Positions 6,489 through 7,368 of a stretch of 7,368 bases of DNA are shown in pieces. The notes under the pieces were generated by a model, which was not told the origin of the DNA, did no database searches, and was given only the letters and a program-made list of their open reading frames with translations. Each line of letters opens with the position of its first letter. Within the stretch, counting starts at the first letter, position 1. The DNA comes from Atopobium sp. UBA2090. Lineage in GTDB: Bacteria; Actinomycetota; Coriobacteriia; Coriobacteriales; Atopobiaceae. The position numbers and the translations under genes are program-made. The DNA lies in NCBI GenBank assembly GCA_002331575.1, contig DCZG01000098.1, positions 12,617 to 19,984 on the forward strand, in the 5' to 3' direction.

Positions 6489-6986
6489 AACGCGATCGTA
6501 TCGGTGACAAGGGAGTGGGGCATCGGGCGAGACGGACATCTCCCCGTTCGCAACAGGGCGGACATGCGCCGCTTCGTGCGCCTCACGATGGGTGGAACCG
6601 TCGTCATGGGGCGCAAGACCTTCGAGACCTTCCCGGGGGGCCCGCTCAAGGGGCGCAGGAACATCGTGATGACCCGCGACGACGGATACCGTCGAGAGGG
6701 TGTCGAGCGCGTGGCAAGCCCCGAAGAGGCCCTTTCGCTCGTCTCGGCGGAAGAACCCGACTCGGTCTGGCTCATCGGCGGAGCGTCAGTGTATAACGCC
6801 CTGCTCCCCGCCTGCACGCGCGTCTACGTCACGATGAACGACATGAGCGTCCCCGCAGACACCTTCTTCCCCGACCTCGACGAGAACCCGGACTGGGTCC
6901 TCGAGTCCGAGGAGGAGGGCGGAACCACGGAGAAGGGCATCGCCTTCTCCTTCAGGACCTACCGTCTGGCGAAGGCCGCGGAATAG
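6486..6986 (+). CDS. folA: Dihydrofolate reductase FolA
   Basis: This 166-residue protein matches the usual 160-170 for bacterial DHFR. It reduces dihydrofolate to tetrahydrofolate with NADPH. Landmarks are WGIGRDGHLP (11-20, Met20-loop region), Asp26 in RADMRRF (the catalytic acid, E. coli Asp27), MGRKTFETFP (41-50, NADPH binding), PLKGRRNIVMTR (53-64), LIGGASVYNALLP (96-108, with the conserved Gly-Gly) and VYVTMND (113-119, with Thr116 equal to E. coli Thr113). Val21 stands where most bacterial enzymes have Trp22. FPGGPL also carries an extra glycine compared with many relatives. Start is GTG, set by the AGGAGG overlapping the thyA stop. The neighbour thyA produces its substrate. Val at position 21 and the unusual loop could change antifolate binding; this is inference. 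Confidence 0.93.
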   Translation: MNAIVSVTREWGIGRDGHLPVRNRADMRRFVRLTMGGTVVMGRKTFETFPGGPLKGRRNIVMTRDDGYRREGVERVASPEEALSLVSAEEPDSVWLIGGASVYNALLPACTRVYVTMNDMSVPADTFFPDLDENPDWVLESEEEGGTTEKGIAFSFRTYRLAKAAE

Positions 6987-7023
6987 CGAGCGGAACGGTT
7001 CTGTCGAGCGTCTCACGACCCGA

Positions 7024-7118
7024 CGAACGTCAGCGAGAGTAACGGCGACTCATCGACTCGCCCAGCCGGCGGGCTCACGGCCCGTGCCAACAAGCCCGAA
7101 GGATCCTTTGACGTTATT
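7024..7118 (-). repeat. Tandem intergenic repeat, unit 2 (about 95 bp)
   Basis: This unit lies between the convergent ends of folA and the right-edge gene. Its right-hand part (7073-7118) matches 7185-7230 at 39 of 46 positions, including a 17-base identical run, AAGCCCGAAGGATCCTT. The left-hand part is less similar but keeps matching patches (GAGA, GGCG, CAGC) and an outer ACGTC shared by both units. The core contains the palindrome AAGGATCCTT (7099-7108). Orientation is arbitrary; minus is used because the units read in phase with a protein-like frame there. No inverted-repeat ends or transposase are visible. Confidence 0.7.
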
Positions 7119-7136
7119 GCGGACAGGCCAACTGGG

Positions 7137-7230
7137 CAAACGTCGTTGAGACAAAGAGGCGTTTTCGGTACCAGCAGGTAGCGGACTCGCGGCTCGTGCC
7201 AATAAGCCCGAAGGATCCTTCGCCGTTATC
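7137..7230 (-). repeat. Tandem intergenic repeat, unit 1 (about 94 bp)
   Basis: This is the second copy of the element, in the same orientation, separated from the first by 18 bases. Here the central palindrome extends to 14 bases, CGAAGGATCCTTCG (7209-7222), whereas the other copy keeps only the inner ten. Such paired, imperfect copies in a convergent gap suggest a dispersed intergenic element, a binding site, or remnants of one. Its abundance in the genome cannot be seen from this window. Confidence 0.7.
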
Positions 7231-7265
7231 GGTGCGCGAGCCGAGGCCACCGTCCCCGAGACCGC

Positions 7266-7367
7266 TCACCGTGCCTTCGGGTGACAGCGCGCGAGCTGGT
7301 TCTCGAGCTGCTCGACGAGGGTGATTCCGTCCCAGCCACGTGCGTCGACGCGCTGCCAGCGACCGTC
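7266..7367 (-). CDS. C-terminal end of an unidentified protein (5' end outside window)
   Basis: On the minus strand the frame is open from the right edge to a TGA at 7266-7268, giving 33 residues. They begin DGRWQRVDARGWDG and continue with a helix-like TLVEQLENQLARCHP, ending K-A-R. Third codon positions are mostly G or C, as in the neighbouring genes, and the composition (Trp, Asp, Glu, Gln, Arg mixed with Leu) looks like real protein rather than a frame shadow. The other frames here close quickly or look unnatural. It is too short to assign a family. It converges with folA across 279 bases that contain the repeat pair. Confidence 0.6.
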   Translation of the reverse strand, partial: DGRWQRVDARGWDGITLVEQLENQLARCHPKAR

Positions 7368-7368
7368 C

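Noticed and set aside
7013..7180. Possible small protein in the frame through repeat unit 2
   Set aside because: The frame looks protein-like but has no ATG or GTG start before the core and no ribosome site, so it is reported as a finding about the repeat and not as a gene.
7024..7230. The two repeat units as a CRISPR array
   Set aside because: There are only two imperfect units of about 95 bases, with an 18-base spacer and no cas genes; repeat length and divergence do not fit CRISPR.
7050..7250. A 66-codon minus-strand frame spanning both repeat units
   Set aside because: It runs through both units but is in phase with the shared peptide reading in only one of them, has no ribosome binding site, and ends in unnatural composition. 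It is better described as repeat sequence.

Overview
The window is high-GC DNA (most third codon positions are G or C). Its gene set fits an actinobacterium, most likely a member of the Coriobacteriia (Olsenella/Collinsella/Atopobium relatives). That placement is inference: it rests on the combination of a CmpB-type membrane protein, a Bacillus-type ThyA, a FatA-like acyl-ACP thioesterase and strongly GC-biased codons. No rRNA or other marker gene is present to confirm it. It reads as ordinary chromosome: I see no transposase, integrase, phage gene, tRNA or CRISPR array.

Layout. The left edge holds the C-terminal part of a diacylglycerol-kinase/YegS-like lipid kinase (+ strand). It converges, across 23 bases, with a minus-strand group transcribed from right to left: a Gfo/Idh/MocA oxidoreductase, then azlC, then azlD. 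The last two overlap by ATGA and encode a two-part branched-chain amino acid exporter. A divergent intergenic region with an inverted repeat (about 2692-2847) separates this group from a plus-strand series: a CmpB-family membrane protein (PF06541), an acyl-ACP thioesterase, a MutT-like Nudix hydrolase, an unrecognised single-span membrane protein with a Ser/Thr-rich linker, thymidylate synthase (thyA) and dihydrofolate reductase (folA). At the right edge, the last 33 codons of an unidentified minus-strand gene run off the window.

How the genes fit together. ThyA makes dTMP and releases dihydrofolate, which FolA reduces back to tetrahydrofolate. The two genes are 9 bases apart, and the thyA stop codon lies inside the folA ribosome binding site, so coupled expression is likely. 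The Nudix enzyme may clean the nucleotide pool, but it sits closer to the thioesterase (25-base gap). The thioesterase and the lipid kinase both belong to membrane-lipid metabolism, but they are far apart and on separate transcripts.

The most unusual non-coding structure is in the convergent gap after folA (6987-7265). It holds two imperfect tandem units of about 95 bases, each with a well-conserved core centred on the palindrome AAGGATCCTT. I found no convincing new multi-gene system. Other points worth a look are variant active-site residues in the thioesterase, FolA and ThyA, and two TACTAT promoter-like boxes each followed by a near-leaderless ATG and then by a second, better-supported start.
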